Shown here piece after piece: positions 41,837 through 50,741 of a DNA stretch of 64,000 bases; the first letter of the stretch is position 1; every line of letters starts with the position of its first letter. This DNA is from Gluconobacter sp. Gdi. Its GTDB lineage: Bacteria; Pseudomonadota; Alphaproteobacteria; Acetobacterales; Acetobacteraceae. The notes beneath the pieces are model-generated. The model had not been told where the DNA came from. It was given only the letters and a program-made list of their open reading frames with translations, and did not search any database. The position numbers and the translations under genes were made by a program. The DNA lies in the NCBI RefSeq assembly GCF_014132155.1, contig NZ_BLJQ01000002.1, positions 606,111-670,110 on the forward strand, written 5' to 3'.

Positions 41837-43807
41837 ATGGATTACACTCAGGGAGATGACAGCCCCGAACTGCTGATCGCAGACCGTTACCTGGTGAATA
41901 CGAGCCAGAAACAACCTGACCTCAGCGGCTGTCCTGCCTGGGTGGCTCAGGATATTACGGCCACAGGCTCAACCTGGCTGGCTCTGGCACCGTCCATGCC
42001 ATCTCCCCATTTCTCTGATCTTATGTTTTTCCGACATGAGAGTGTCATCGGCCTGCATGCCCATGAATATCATGCAGGCTCGCTCTGGGTGCTATGTCCG
42101 CACCCTCCCGGACCGTCCCTGAAAGACAATCTTGGCGTCTGGTCTGAAAGCCAGATCATTGATGGGGTTATTCGCCCTATTGCCGATGCTCTTGAGAAGC
42201 TCTCCTCCATGGGGCTGACCTGTCGTGGGATCCGGCCGAATAATCTGTTTGTTGGACAGGGGCTGCATCAGGTGGTCGTTGGCCCGCTTGGGGTTGCCTG
42301 CAATGCAGAAGCGCAGCCTGTCCTGTTTGAACCGTTGTCTTCGGCAGTTTGTCATCCAACGGCCCGTGCGGCAGGGACGATTTCCTGTGACATCTTCTCA
42401 TTGGGTGTACTGGTTCTCTCCCTTTGCATCGGGGAACTGCCCCTGAGGGGCCTGTCAGATAAAGAAATTCTGCAACGACGTTTTGAGGTGGGTTCTGCCG
42501 AGGCCTACATGCAGGGACATAACGTTCCCGCGGGCCTGGTCTCCCTTCTGGAAGCGATGCTGTCTGACCGGCCCGAGAACCGACCTTCTCCCAATGACCT
42601 TATAACCATTGCGCCGAGCAAGCTGTTTTCGATCCGGTCTGATATTCCTGCGCGCTCGCCTCTGGTCATTGGGGGTGTTGAGGTCAGAACGCCACGGGCA
42701 TTGGCATGGTATGCCGGGAAATACCCCAATGAATTCCTGTCTCTGCTTCAACGAAAAATTGTCAGCCAATGGTTGCATCGTGAACTGGAGTTGTCGGTCA
42801 TGTCCAGTTTGATCGAACAGGCTGGAATTGCGTTTTTGCCATCCAGCGGAAACAAATCCGTAGACCCGACGACGATGGTCGTGACGCGGGCTATTGCCAT
42901 TCTGGACCCCGCAGCTCCAATGTTCTGGGCTGGCCACTGGTTCTGGCCATCCGCCATTCCTCATATGTTGGCGTGTGCCGAGGCCGGACGGTTCCCGCCT
43001 GAAGAGCAACGCAATATCCGTGGGATAGCCGGCTTCCTGATGACGAGTCCGGAAGTGTTTGATGTTCCTTCGCTGCCCGCATTGCAGGCAAAGCAGATCA
43101 ATGATCTCGCGACTGATGCCCGCCGAACAGGTGCAAAGGGGATGGAGCAGATCCGTCGTGTGCCTTACGACGTGAATGTCTATCAGCCCTGCCTGTCTTC
43201 TCGTTGCTTGAAAGAACGGATTTCGTTGTCGGCGGGTCTCTTGCAATGGCTGGATCAGCACGTTTCGGAACAGGAGCTTTCTGCCGACGATCTGGGGCGT
43301 TCAGGCTTTCTGGACGATCAGATGCGGACTTTTTTGGAAAGTCATTGCGCGCGCCAGGGGATCATCCCACTAGCGCAGTCCCAGAAAGCGGGGCTTCCGT
43401 CCTGGCTTTCAGATCTGACTTTGATGGCTGCCGCCCAGCGCCGTTTCGACAAGACGCCTCTTAGTTCGGTGGCAAAGCGGGCGCTTTCGCTGCTGGAAAT
43501 CGAGCTCAAGCAGTGGCGGAGCAGAACGACCAGAATAAAGCGTCGTGCCCGGTTATTTCAGCTGGCGGAAGCAGGAAATCTTACGAAATTTCTTGATAAC
43601 GTCACGGACCCTGCGGGTTTGAAGCATGATCGCAAACTGGCTCGGCAGGCTGAAGCAGAGATTGCCCATCTTGAGAAAGTTCTCGAGGAGGAGCCCGCCC
43701 GCAAAGCTCTCCATGAAAAACAGGCCCGTAATGCTGGAGAGTTCTTTTCACTCTTGATCGGGATTGCTGTCGCCATGGCCAGCATCTGGCTGGAGTTTTG
43801 TGAATGA
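41837..43807 (+). CDS. Membrane-anchored protein kinase-like protein (pseudokinase)
   Basis: A 656-residue protein. Residues about 60-265 show the C-lobe of an eukaryotic-type kinase fold: CRGIRPNNLFV (129-139) at the catalytic-loop place, CDIFSLGVLVLSLCIGELP (184-202) like helix F, and RPENRPS (245-251) with the subdomain XI Arg. Key residues are missing: HRD is CRG with Gly131 for the catalytic Asp, DFG is PLG (150-152), and no Gly-rich loop or VAIK Lys is evident. The middle (270-540) is unknown; the C-terminal 545-630 is charged coiled-coil-like and ends in one membrane helix (634-654). Its stop overlaps the next gene (ATGA). No signal peptide, so the bulk should be cytosolic. Confidence 0.68.
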   Translation: MDYTQGDDSPELLIADRYLVNTSQKQPDLSGCPAWVAQDITATGSTWLALAPSMPSPHFSDLMFFRHESVIGLHAHEYHAGSLWVLCPHPPGPSLKDNLGVWSESQIIDGVIRPIADALEKLSSMGLTCRGIRPNNLFVGQGLHQVVVGPLGVACNAEAQPVLFEPLSSAVCHPTARAAGTISCDIFSLGVLVLSLCIGELPLRGLSDKEILQRRFEVGSAEAYMQGHNVPAGLVSLLEAMLSDRPENRPSPNDLITIAPSKLFSIRSDIPARSPLVIGGVEVRTPRALAWYAGKYPNEFLSLLQRKIVSQWLHRELELSVMSSLIEQAGIAFLPSSGNKSVDPTTMVVTRAIAILDPAAPMFWAGHWFWPSAIPHMLACAEAGRFPPEEQRNIRGIAGFLMTSPEVFDVPSLPALQAKQINDLATDARRTGAKGMEQIRRVPYDVNVYQPCLSSRCLKERISLSAGLLQWLDQHVSEQELSADDLGRSGFLDDQMRTFLESHCARQGIIPLAQSQKAGLPSWLSDLTLMAAAQRRFDKTPLSSVAKRALSLLEIELKQWRSRTTRIKRRARLFQLAEAGNLTKFLDNVTDPAGLKHDRKLARQAEAEIAHLEKVLEEEPARKALHEKQARNAGEFFSLLIGIAVAMASIWLEFCE

Positions 43808-44265
43808 CGCGCCAGTCAGGGCGTTTGCGCGTGCCAGAGGCCAGTTTCAAATGGTGGCACGGCCTTATCCTTGGCCTGCTTCTGGCCTATGTGCCGGGCA
43901 GTCTGCTTGTGGGTGGTGTTTTGCTGCTGCCTTTGATCGTGCTTCGATTCATCGATCCGGATGCTGATCGGCAGCGGATCATGATCGTTCTGTTTTATTT
44001 GGGGGCTGTCATGGTTCATCCCTTGAGGGAAGCATGGTTGTCGCATGGGGATTGGGAGGCCTGTACCCAGCAAATTATGCAGCCAATGCTTCTTGTCATG
44101 GACTGGATGGCCGTTGGTGTGGCGTGGCTTGTCGCGGAAGCGTCTGCCATTGGTGCCAGGCTTTGGTACGCGGATTACGTTCGCAGGGAGCGCAGGAGCA
44201 TCGAAAAGAAGATCGACGCCCTGCGAGAGGAATGGCTGACTTCAGACAGTGAGAGGCAGGCCTGA
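43804..44265 (+). CDS. Membrane protein coupled to the pseudokinase
   Basis: A 153-residue inner-membrane protein whose ATG overlaps the pseudokinase stop. A basic N-terminus precedes two adjoining hydrophobic stretches (WHGLILGLLLAYVPGSLLV and GGVLLLPLIVLRFI), then IMIVLFYLGAVMVHPL and a third region LLVMDWMAVGVAWLVAEA; the C-terminal 35 residues are strongly charged and helical (RRERRSIEKKIDALREEW). I do not recognise the family. The pair's tight coupling and shared membrane location suggest a complex. Confidence 0.62.
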   Translation: MTRQSGRLRVPEASFKWWHGLILGLLLAYVPGSLLVGGVLLLPLIVLRFIDPDADRQRIMIVLFYLGAVMVHPLREAWLSHGDWEACTQQIMQPMLLVMDWMAVGVAWLVAEASAIGARLWYADYVRRERRSIEKKIDALREEWLTSDSERQA

Positions 44266-44280
44266 AGAGGCCTGTTTCTT
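44257..44280 (+). terminator. Terminator-like hairpin at the end of the pseudokinase operon
   Basis: CAGGCC and GGCCTG form a 6-bp GC-rich stem with a 6-base loop, followed by TTTCTT. It overlaps the last codons of the membrane-protein gene and abuts the convergent ftsY stop. Confidence 0.55.
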
Positions 44281-45245
44281 CAATTTTCCGGAGTTTCTTC
44301 TTCTGAGGGGCTCTCGACAAGCCGGGAGGCAAGATCTCCCGTAGCGCCACCCACAAGACCGCGCGCATAATCCTGAGCTGAGAACGGGCGCAGGTCCTCG
44401 GCCTGTTCGCCGACACCGACCATGTGCACGGGCAGTTTGAACTGTTCTGCAAGTGCGACCACAATTCCACCGCGGGCAGAACCGTCCAGTTTGGTCACGA
44501 TCAGGCCTGTGACGTTCACCAGCTCACGGAACACCCGTACCTGCTCAATGGCGTTCTGACCGGTCGTTGCATCCAGCACCAGCAATACGGAATGCGGGGC
44601 GGTTGGGTCGAATTTCTGCATGACGCGGATGATCTTGGCCAGCTCTTCCATGAGCGCGCCCTTATTATGCAGGCGGCCGGCGGTATCGATGAAGAGGAGG
44701 TCTTTGCCCTCTTCGGTCGCGCGTTTGATACCGTCATAGGCGAGGCCAGCAGCATCAGCTCCGTGTTTTCCCGCGATAACGGGCACATCTGAGCGTTGCC
44801 CCCACACCTGAAGTTGTTCGACCGCCGCAGCACGGAAGGTATCTCCCGCCACGAGCATGACGGATTTGCCTTCTTCACTGTAATGGCGGGCCATTTTGCC
44901 GATGGTTGTGGTCTTGCCTACACCGTTGACGCCGACCACGAGGACGACATGGGGCTTCTTCTTCGGATCAGGCTCAAACGGGATCGCAACGGGCTCCAGA
45001 ACCCGTGCAATCTCTTCGGCCAGGGCATCGCGAATTTCGTCACTTGTGACGTCCTTGCCAAAACGGGAGCTTCGAAAGCTCTCGATAACGCGCTCTGCTA
45101 CGACAGGACCCAGGTCTGCCGCGATCAGTTCGTCTTCGAGTTCTTCAAGAGCGGCATCGTCCAGCTTGCGATGCGTGAATACAGCTCCGAGACGTGAGCT
45201 CGAGCGTGAAAGACCCTGTTTGAGTCGTGAGAAAAATCCAGCCAT
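44280..45245 (-). CDS. ftsY: Signal recognition particle receptor FtsY
   Basis: GTPase that docks SRP-ribosome complexes at the membrane for co-translational insertion. The start at 45245 gives MAGFFSRLKQGLSRSSSRLG, the amphipathic NG-domain start; the upstream ATG at 45308 is unconvincing. G motifs: GVNGVGKTTTIGKMARHY, DTFRAAAVEQL, DTAGRLHNK and TKLDGSARGG, with VGVGEQAEDLRPF near the end. About 321 residues, so it lacks the long acidic A domain of the E. coli protein, as usual in alphaproteobacteria. Confidence 0.94.
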   Translation of the reverse strand: MAGFFSRLKQGLSRSSSRLGAVFTHRKLDDAALEELEDELIAADLGPVVAERVIESFRSSRFGKDVTSDEIRDALAEEIARVLEPVAIPFEPDPKKKPHVVLVVGVNGVGKTTTIGKMARHYSEEGKSVMLVAGDTFRAAAVEQLQVWGQRSDVPVIAGKHGADAAGLAYDGIKRATEEGKDLLFIDTAGRLHNKGALMEELAKIIRVMQKFDPTAPHSVLLVLDATTGQNAIEQVRVFRELVNVTGLIVTKLDGSARGGIVVALAEQFKLPVHMVGVGEQAEDLRPFSAQDYARGLVGGATGDLASRLVESPSEEETPEN

Positions 45246-45369
45246 GCACGGGAGTTCGGACAGGTCAGGCCCAACGTCAAGTCTGTAGCGTCGATTTCCT
45301 GAGGACAAACGTGCCTTGGGAGGATTGTTTCAGACATTGACAGTACGGAAGCGTTTCAGTTTTTGTGTT

Positions 45370-45560
45370 TCGGTATGGTTCTTCACCCTCGGTTTTGTGG
45401 CGTGAAGCTAAGAGGGAAGTCCGGTGTAAGGCCGGCGCTGCCCCCGCAACTGTAAATGGCGAGCCGTCACCCAACTGATGTCACTGGAGTGCCTATGCCT
45501 CTGGGAAGACAGGGTGGCTGCGAAGACCCGTGAGCCAGGAGACCTGCCATGCAATTTCAA
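45370..45560 (+). ncRNA. Cobalamin (AdoCbl/B12) riboswitch
   Basis: The leader of the TonB receptor gene carries the conserved cobalamin aptamer elements in order: GTGAAGCTAAGAGGGAAG (about 45401-45419), the CCGG-GTGTAAG-CCGG stem, GCTGCCCCCGCAACTGTAA (45428-45456 region), CTGGGAAGAC near 45501, and the B12 box AGCCAGGAGACCTGCC at 45533-45548. Binding of adenosylcobalamin is expected to shut off the downstream receptor. Outer limits are approximate. Confidence 0.93.
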
Positions 45561-45636
45561 CCACCGGCGGGGTGCCCGGGGCGGCTGTTTGTGGCGTTCC
45601 GGAGTCCTCTGTGACAGCCGGATTGCGAACGTGTCT

Positions 45637-45664
45637 GCCCTGTTCCTGTCATACCGAGCAGGGC
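45637..45664 (+). promoter_or_regulatory. Putative riboswitch expression-platform hairpin at the start codon
   Basis: GCCCTG and CAGGGC pair around a 16-base loop and end 4 bases before the ATG at 45669. No T-run follows. The stem covers the only purine-rich stretch (GAGCAGGG) that could serve as ribosome site, so translational control fits better than termination. Confidence 0.5.
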
Positions 45665-45668
45665 TCAT

Positions 45669-47909
45669 ATGACTGTACTGTTACCGGAAGAGCGCTTCAG
45701 GCAAAGTGCTGTTCCTTTTCAAAAGCGTCGTTGCAATTGGCGACGATCGACTATTTCTGTGTCCGTTGTGATGAGCAGCTTGCTCATGGGTCCTACACTG
45801 GCAGTTGCTGCAGAATGGGCGTCTGATACGGATAAAGTCGAAGCATCCGGACATCTGGAAAAGAAAACCATTTCTGCGGCGCAAAACCATCCGGTGGAGC
45901 GCATCAGTGTCATGGCCTCCCGCCGTAATCTTTTGGGACGAGCGGACACGGCGAGTGAAGGATCTTTGACCGCACGTGAAATCCAGCAGCGGCCTGCATA
46001 TCGCGTGGGGCAAATTCTGGAGGCTGTTCCCGGACTGGTGGTGACGTCTCATTCCGGGGAGGGAAAGGCCAATCAATTCCTGTTGCGGGGCTTTAATCTG
46101 GATCATGGCACGGACTTGGCAACATTTGTTGATGACATGCCGGTCAATGGCGTCAGTAACGCGCATGGTCAGGGCTACACGGATCTGAATTTCCTGATAC
46201 CCGAAACACTCTCAGGCATTGATTATACCAAAGGGCCATTTCACGCAGATATCGGGGATTTTGGTGTGGCCGGGTCTGATCACATGAAGCTGGCAGATCA
46301 CATCGCCCGTCAGATTAGCCTGAGTGCCGGAACGCTAGGGGATTATCGGGCTTACATTGGCGGTACGGCCCGATTTTCTAATGGCGATCGTTGGGTCAAT
46401 GCCTTCAATATTTCTCATTCAGACGGTCCTTGGAAATATCCGGACAATGCCCGGAGCATCCGTGCATTGACGCATTACACCCACGGAACCGCCACCAAAG
46501 GCTTTGACCTGACGGGGATGTTTTATCGCGGTCAATGGAGGGCCACAAACGATCAACCGGTGGCGGCCTATAGTGAGGGGCTTATCAGCCGCTATGGCTC
46601 TCTGGACCCGACCGATGGCGGCTTTTCGGAGCGCTACAGTTTGTCAGCGCATTATCATCTTGCTGGCGATGACTGGAAATGGGTTACGAGTGCTTTTGCC
46701 ATTCATGACCGGCTGACGCTCTGGAACAACTTCACGCATTATCTGGATGACCCAGTAAACGGAGATCAGCAGCAGCAGGACGAGACACGAACTACGCTTG
46801 GCGGAAGCAGTGTCTATTTCCGACAGGACCATGTGGGCCGTATCCGGACTGACACTCAGGTTGGCGTTCAGGGACGTTACGACTTTCTGTATGTGGATCG
46901 GCGCCATACCCACCAGCGTGTCACGCTGCCGGAGTGCCCATCCAGTCTGGAGAGCACGGTGCCTGACCTGTGTAACGGGGATAACATCGATCTTGGAGCT
47001 GTCGGTCTTTTTGTCCAGAACACGACGCACTGGTTACCCTGGCTTCGAATGGTTGTTGGTTTACGTGAAGACTATCAGGGCGGTACAGACGAAAATCTTG
47101 TTGATGGCAGCCTGACCAGAAAGCATCAGTGGCTGTTTCAACCCAAGGGAAGTCTGGTGTTTGGCCCCTGGAAGAAAACCGAACTCTATCTGAGTGGCGG
47201 AAGAGGGTTCCACTCCAACGATTTCCGCTCAGTGTCTGGTTCTTATGCGTCAGACGAATTTGCCAAAGGATCGGTTAAAGTTCCTCTTATGACGTCGGCT
47301 GTCAGCGGTGAAATCGGTGTACGGACTACGCCTCTCCGTCATCTGAATGTGCAGGCGGCTGCCTTCATCATCGATTTTGCATCTGAGCTGAGTTACGACG
47401 GCGACGCTGGTGTCACCTCTCCTGGCCCTGCCAGTCGTCGGGAGGGAATTGAGTTTTCCGCACAGTATAATCCGGTTACCTGGCTTGAACTGAATACGGA
47501 TCTGTCCTTTGCGAAAGCGCGTTATCAGGCGTCAGATCTGGCAAGCTATGGAATTGATGGTCCGTACGTGACGAATGCCCCAAGTTTCGTCTGGTCATTC
47601 GGCATCCTTGCAGATCGAGGCCCCTGGTATGGCGGTTTGCAGGTACGCTGGCTGGGGGGATATCCGCTGGTGGAGGATAACAGCCTGCGGTCCAAAGGAT
47701 ATCAGGAACTCAATTTGAATATTGGCTATCGCTTCACCAAAAATCTGAAACTCGAAGCAAACGTCTTTAACGTCTTCAATACGCATGCCTATGCGGCACA
47801 ATATGCGTATGACTATCGTCTAACACCGGCCTCTGCTGTGCAGAGCGGTGCAACAGGTCATCCGCTGGAGCCAGTTTCTGCCCGCTTCGCCCTGACCGCA
47901 GGTTTTTAG
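45669..47909 (+). CDS. TonB-dependent receptor under B12 riboswitch control
   Basis: A 746-residue outer-membrane importer, inferred to take up cobalamin or a related corrinoid because of the riboswitch. The N-terminus is long and basic (RRCNWRRSTIS) before a hydrophobic stretch and LAVAAE cleavage site. A TonB-box-like RISVMASRR (about residues 78-86) precedes the plug domain (GQILEAVPGLVVTSH, FLLRGFNLDHG). The barrel ends ARFALTAGF with a terminal Phe. The sequence is closer to general CirA-like receptors than to enteric BtuB (about 610 residues), so the B12 assignment rests on the leader. No btuF/btuCD genes follow; mtaB converges with a 4-base overlap. Confidence 0.85.
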   Translation: MTVLLPEERFRQSAVPFQKRRCNWRRSTISVSVVMSSLLMGPTLAVAAEWASDTDKVEASGHLEKKTISAAQNHPVERISVMASRRNLLGRADTASEGSLTAREIQQRPAYRVGQILEAVPGLVVTSHSGEGKANQFLLRGFNLDHGTDLATFVDDMPVNGVSNAHGQGYTDLNFLIPETLSGIDYTKGPFHADIGDFGVAGSDHMKLADHIARQISLSAGTLGDYRAYIGGTARFSNGDRWVNAFNISHSDGPWKYPDNARSIRALTHYTHGTATKGFDLTGMFYRGQWRATNDQPVAAYSEGLISRYGSLDPTDGGFSERYSLSAHYHLAGDDWKWVTSAFAIHDRLTLWNNFTHYLDDPVNGDQQQQDETRTTLGGSSVYFRQDHVGRIRTDTQVGVQGRYDFLYVDRRHTHQRVTLPECPSSLESTVPDLCNGDNIDLGAVGLFVQNTTHWLPWLRMVVGLREDYQGGTDENLVDGSLTRKHQWLFQPKGSLVFGPWKKTELYLSGGRGFHSNDFRSVSGSYASDEFAKGSVKVPLMTSAVSGEIGVRTTPLRHLNVQAAAFIIDFASELSYDGDAGVTSPGPASRREGIEFSAQYNPVTWLELNTDLSFAKARYQASDLASYGIDGPYVTNAPSFVWSFGILADRGPWYGGLQVRWLGGYPLVEDNSLRSKGYQELNLNIGYRFTKNLKLEANVFNVFNTHAYAAQYAYDYRLTPASAVQSGATGHPLEPVSARFALTAGF

Positions 47910-49111
47910 GCAGGGTTGCGTCCTAGAAGATGCCCTTCTGACACACCGTAGATCGAAAGCGGGACGATGCTTCCTCTGGTTGGGGGGGAAGCATCGGCTG
48001 CCAAGCGCACAGGCGCAAATTCGGGAGAATGACCGCGGTCCGGTGTTTCGATCAGGACGTCCACCGTCTGACCAATAAATCTTTCAAGGAACGTATCGCG
48101 GTTCGCCTCACCGACAGCTCTGAGCTGGGCTGCTCTTGCCTGACGCTCTCCGTTCGGCACAGCAGGCATTCGGGCGGCGGGTGTGCCGGGGCGTTCGCTG
48201 TAGGGAAAGACATGCAGGAACGGGATGGCCTGCTCTTCGATGAAGGAGAGGGTTTCGTTGAAAAGCGTGTCTGTTTCTGTTGGGAAGCCCGCGATGAGAT
48301 CTGCACCAACACCAATGTTCGGGCGTAAGGCGCGAGCATGCTGGAGCATGGACGCGACCTGCGTGGTGGTGTGTCGGCGTTTCATGCGCTTGAGGATGAG
48401 ATCGGAACCAGCCTGAAGAGACAGATGCAGATGTGGCATCAGGCGGGGCTCGTTTTCCAGAAGCCACCAAAGGTCCCGATCTCCCGTTTCCGGATCAAGA
48501 ATGACAGGGTCGATGGACGACAGGCGCAGGCGTTCGATGGCGGGAACGTCCTGCAGGAGCGTCCGGCACATCCGGCCCAGACCTTCGCCGTCTGTGCCTT
48601 GCCATGACGCAATATCAACACCCGTGAGAACGATTTCACGATGTCCGGCCTCACTCAGGGCGCGAGCTCTCGAAATAGCTTCCGCTGTGGGGGTGGAGCG
48701 GGAGTCTCCCCGGCCATAGGGAATGATGCAGAACGTGCAGCGATGATCGCATCCCTGCTGGACCTGAAGCAGAGCACGGGCATGCCGTGATGGTGGAAGG
48801 CCGGGCTTGCTGTCTCCCCATGTGGTGGGCTTGAGCTTGTCAGCGTTGGGTACAACCCGCACCACGCCGGGCAGCTCCATCCAGCGCTTGGCGTCAATTT
48901 CCGACGCGCAGCCTGTCACGACTATTTTTGCATCCGGGCGCTCGCGGTGGGCACGGCGGATGGCCTGCCTCGCCTGTCGCTCGGCTGTGGTCGTAACGGC
49001 GCATGTATTGACGATGATGGTGTCATCCTGCCCGCGGGCGTGATGCGCCATGCCGTCGCTCTCATGTGCGTTGAGACGGCAGCCGAATGTCAGAACCGAA
49101 GGGGATGTCAC
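47906..49111 (-). CDS. mtaB: tRNA methylthiotransferase, MtaB type
   Basis: Radical-SAM enzyme adding a methylthio group to t6A37 of tRNA. Start: GTG at 49111, overlapping the dapF stop (GTGA) and giving VTSPSVLTFGCRLNAHES, the MtaB N-terminus; the frame continues upstream only through dapF in antiphase. The N-terminal cluster Cys are in FGCRLN, VNTCAVTT and VTGCASE; the radical-SAM triad is in QQGCDHRCTFCIIPYGRG. A TRAM-like domain ends the protein. About 401 residues. Naming as MtaB rather than MiaB follows the GCRLN and GRGDSRS motifs. Confidence 0.88.
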   Translation of the reverse strand: MTSPSVLTFGCRLNAHESDGMAHHARGQDDTIIVNTCAVTTTAERQARQAIRRAHRERPDAKIVVTGCASEIDAKRWMELPGVVRVVPNADKLKPTTWGDSKPGLPPSRHARALLQVQQGCDHRCTFCIIPYGRGDSRSTPTAEAISRARALSEAGHREIVLTGVDIASWQGTDGEGLGRMCRTLLQDVPAIERLRLSSIDPVILDPETGDRDLWWLLENEPRLMPHLHLSLQAGSDLILKRMKRRHTTTQVASMLQHARALRPNIGVGADLIAGFPTETDTLFNETLSFIEEQAIPFLHVFPYSERPGTPAARMPAVPNGERQARAAQLRAVGEANRDTFLERFIGQTVDVLIETPDRGHSPEFAPVRLAADASPPTRGSIVPLSIYGVSEGHLLGRNPA

Positions 49112-49881
49112 GGAAGCTTGCCATGGAAAACGGTTGTGGCGGGGCCGGTCATCAGGACGTCTCCGTTTTCCTGCCAGGTGATTTGCAGGTCTCCACCGTC
49201 CATGGTCACGAGGCAGGTGCGGTCTGCCAGGCCTCGGCGTACTGCATTCACCACGGCAGCGCAGGCTCCTGAGCCGCAAGCCAGTGTTAAACCCGCACCG
49301 CGTTCCCAGACGCGCAGGCGCATGTGGCCGGGCGTGATGAGATCCGCAAATCCGATATTGGCGCGCTGCGGGAAGAGCGGAGACTTCTCGAGAGAGGGGC
49401 CAAGGTCTTCTGCGCGCGATACGTCGCCGAAAACGGTCGCATGAGGATTTCCCATGGAGCAGGCGGCTGCATCATGCAGGGGCAGGTGAAGTGTGTCGCA
49501 GTCCTTGGACAGCGGCACGTCCTGCCAACCAGTCCGGGGAGCGCCCATATTCACCGTGATGCGCTCGCCATCCTGTGACGTGAGGAGCAGTCCGGCCCGG
49601 GTCTGGAGAACAGGATTGTTACCGACGAGGCTGGCCACACACCGTGATGCATTCCCGCAGGCGCCGGATTCCGACCCATCCGCATTGAAGAAACGGACCA
49701 GAACATCCGCACCCTCCAAGGTTGGGGGCGAGAGCAAGACGAGCTGATCGCAGCCTATGCCGAAGCGTCTGTCGCAAAGGTGCCGGATGGTGGCTTCATC
49801 GAGTGCAGGGTCGGTTTCGCGGCCGTCAATGATGATGAAATCATTGCCCAGGCCGTGCATCTTGGTGAAAGAAAGGGTCAT
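49108..49881 (-). CDS. dapF: Diaminopimelate epimerase DapF
   Basis: Interconverts LL- and meso-diaminopimelate for lysine and peptidoglycan. The start at 49881 gives MTLSFTKMHGLGNDFIIIDG; the ATG at 49929 adds unrelated residues. The two catalytic Cys are in GACGNASRC (about residue 75) and TLACGSGACA (about residue 209). 257 residues, slightly short of the usual 275. Upstream of, and coupled to, mtaB through a 4-base overlap. Confidence 0.93.
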   Translation of the reverse strand: MTLSFTKMHGLGNDFIIIDGRETDPALDEATIRHLCDRRFGIGCDQLVLLSPPTLEGADVLVRFFNADGSESGACGNASRCVASLVGNNPVLQTRAGLLLTSQDGERITVNMGAPRTGWQDVPLSKDCDTLHLPLHDAAACSMGNPHATVFGDVSRAEDLGPSLEKSPLFPQRANIGFADLITPGHMRLRVWERGAGLTLACGSGACAAVVNAVRRGLADRTCLVTMDGGDLQITWQENGDVLMTGPATTVFHGKLP

Positions 49882-49966
49882 GATGGTGCCTCCCATAGAG
49901 CATCCTGCGGGTTGACGCACGAGGAACATACCCTCATTTCGACAGGTCAGTCAGGAGGAGATGGAT

Positions 49967-50617
49967 ATGAGCGGCACGGAACAGGTTGAAGGTTTTCACG
50001 CAGCGGCGTTTACGCGCGTCAATAATGAACCGGATACGATCTTCTATGCGCAGCGTCTTCCGGATTCGCTGATGGACATGGGCGCGCGCACGGCAGTGGC
50101 GGCACTTTACCAGACCTCTCTTCCCGTTGGGGGCACGGTTCTGGATCTGATGGCGGGGTCACTCAGCCATTATCCAGAAGAGGCACGGTTTCAGGATGCC
50201 ATCGGACTGGGAGCGTCCAAGGCTGCGCTGGACACTAATCCTGTGCTGACAACACGGATCGTACAGGACCTGAACGCAGATCCCATCCTGCCATTCGAAG
50301 ACGAGACGATCGACGCCATTACGCTCTGTGACGGGCTGGCATACCTGACGCAGCCGTTGAAAGTCCTGACGGAAGCCCTTCGTGTTCTGAAGGAAGGCGC
50401 ACCGTTGATTGTCACATTCTCGGATCAGTTTCATCAGCAGAAAGCTGTTGCAATGTGGCAGGCTCTGGAGCCAGAAGACCGGGCACGCCTTGTCAGTGTT
50501 CTTCTTTCGAAGGCTGGTTTCGGGGAACTTGACACGGGTGAAGTCGTTCCTCCGGAAGATCTGACGGCATGGCGTGACACGGTTCGGGCGGTTGTCGGGC
50601 GGAAGCCCAGAGGCTGA
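49967..50617 (+). CDS. SAM-dependent methyltransferase-like protein
   Basis: A 216-residue protein with a Rossmann-type methyltransferase core: VLDLMAGSLSHYPEE as motif I, an acidic position in RIVQDLNADPILPFED, ITLCDGLAYLTQP as motif IV, and a helix ALRVLKEGAPLIVTFSD. AGGAGG ends 8 bases before the ATG at 49967, which favours it over the ATG at 49961 only 2 bases away. Substrate unknown; the motif I Gly pattern (AGSLSH) is weaker than in typical family members. Divergent from dapF. Confidence 0.7.
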   Translation: MSGTEQVEGFHAAAFTRVNNEPDTIFYAQRLPDSLMDMGARTAVAALYQTSLPVGGTVLDLMAGSLSHYPEEARFQDAIGLGASKAALDTNPVLTTRIVQDLNADPILPFEDETIDAITLCDGLAYLTQPLKVLTEALRVLKEGAPLIVTFSDQFHQQKAVAMWQALEPEDRARLVSVLLSKAGFGELDTGEVVPPEDLTAWRDTVRAVVGRKPRG

Positions 50618-50741
50618 TTTTGCCTGATTCGCAGGTTCGGATGCGTTACTTCTGGCATTTATGCTCGGAAGTCTTTATGCAGCGGCATCCCAGCCGCCGC
50701 TTTTTGCCGTCGGCGTGACGTTTGCCGAGTGTTCATTAAAT

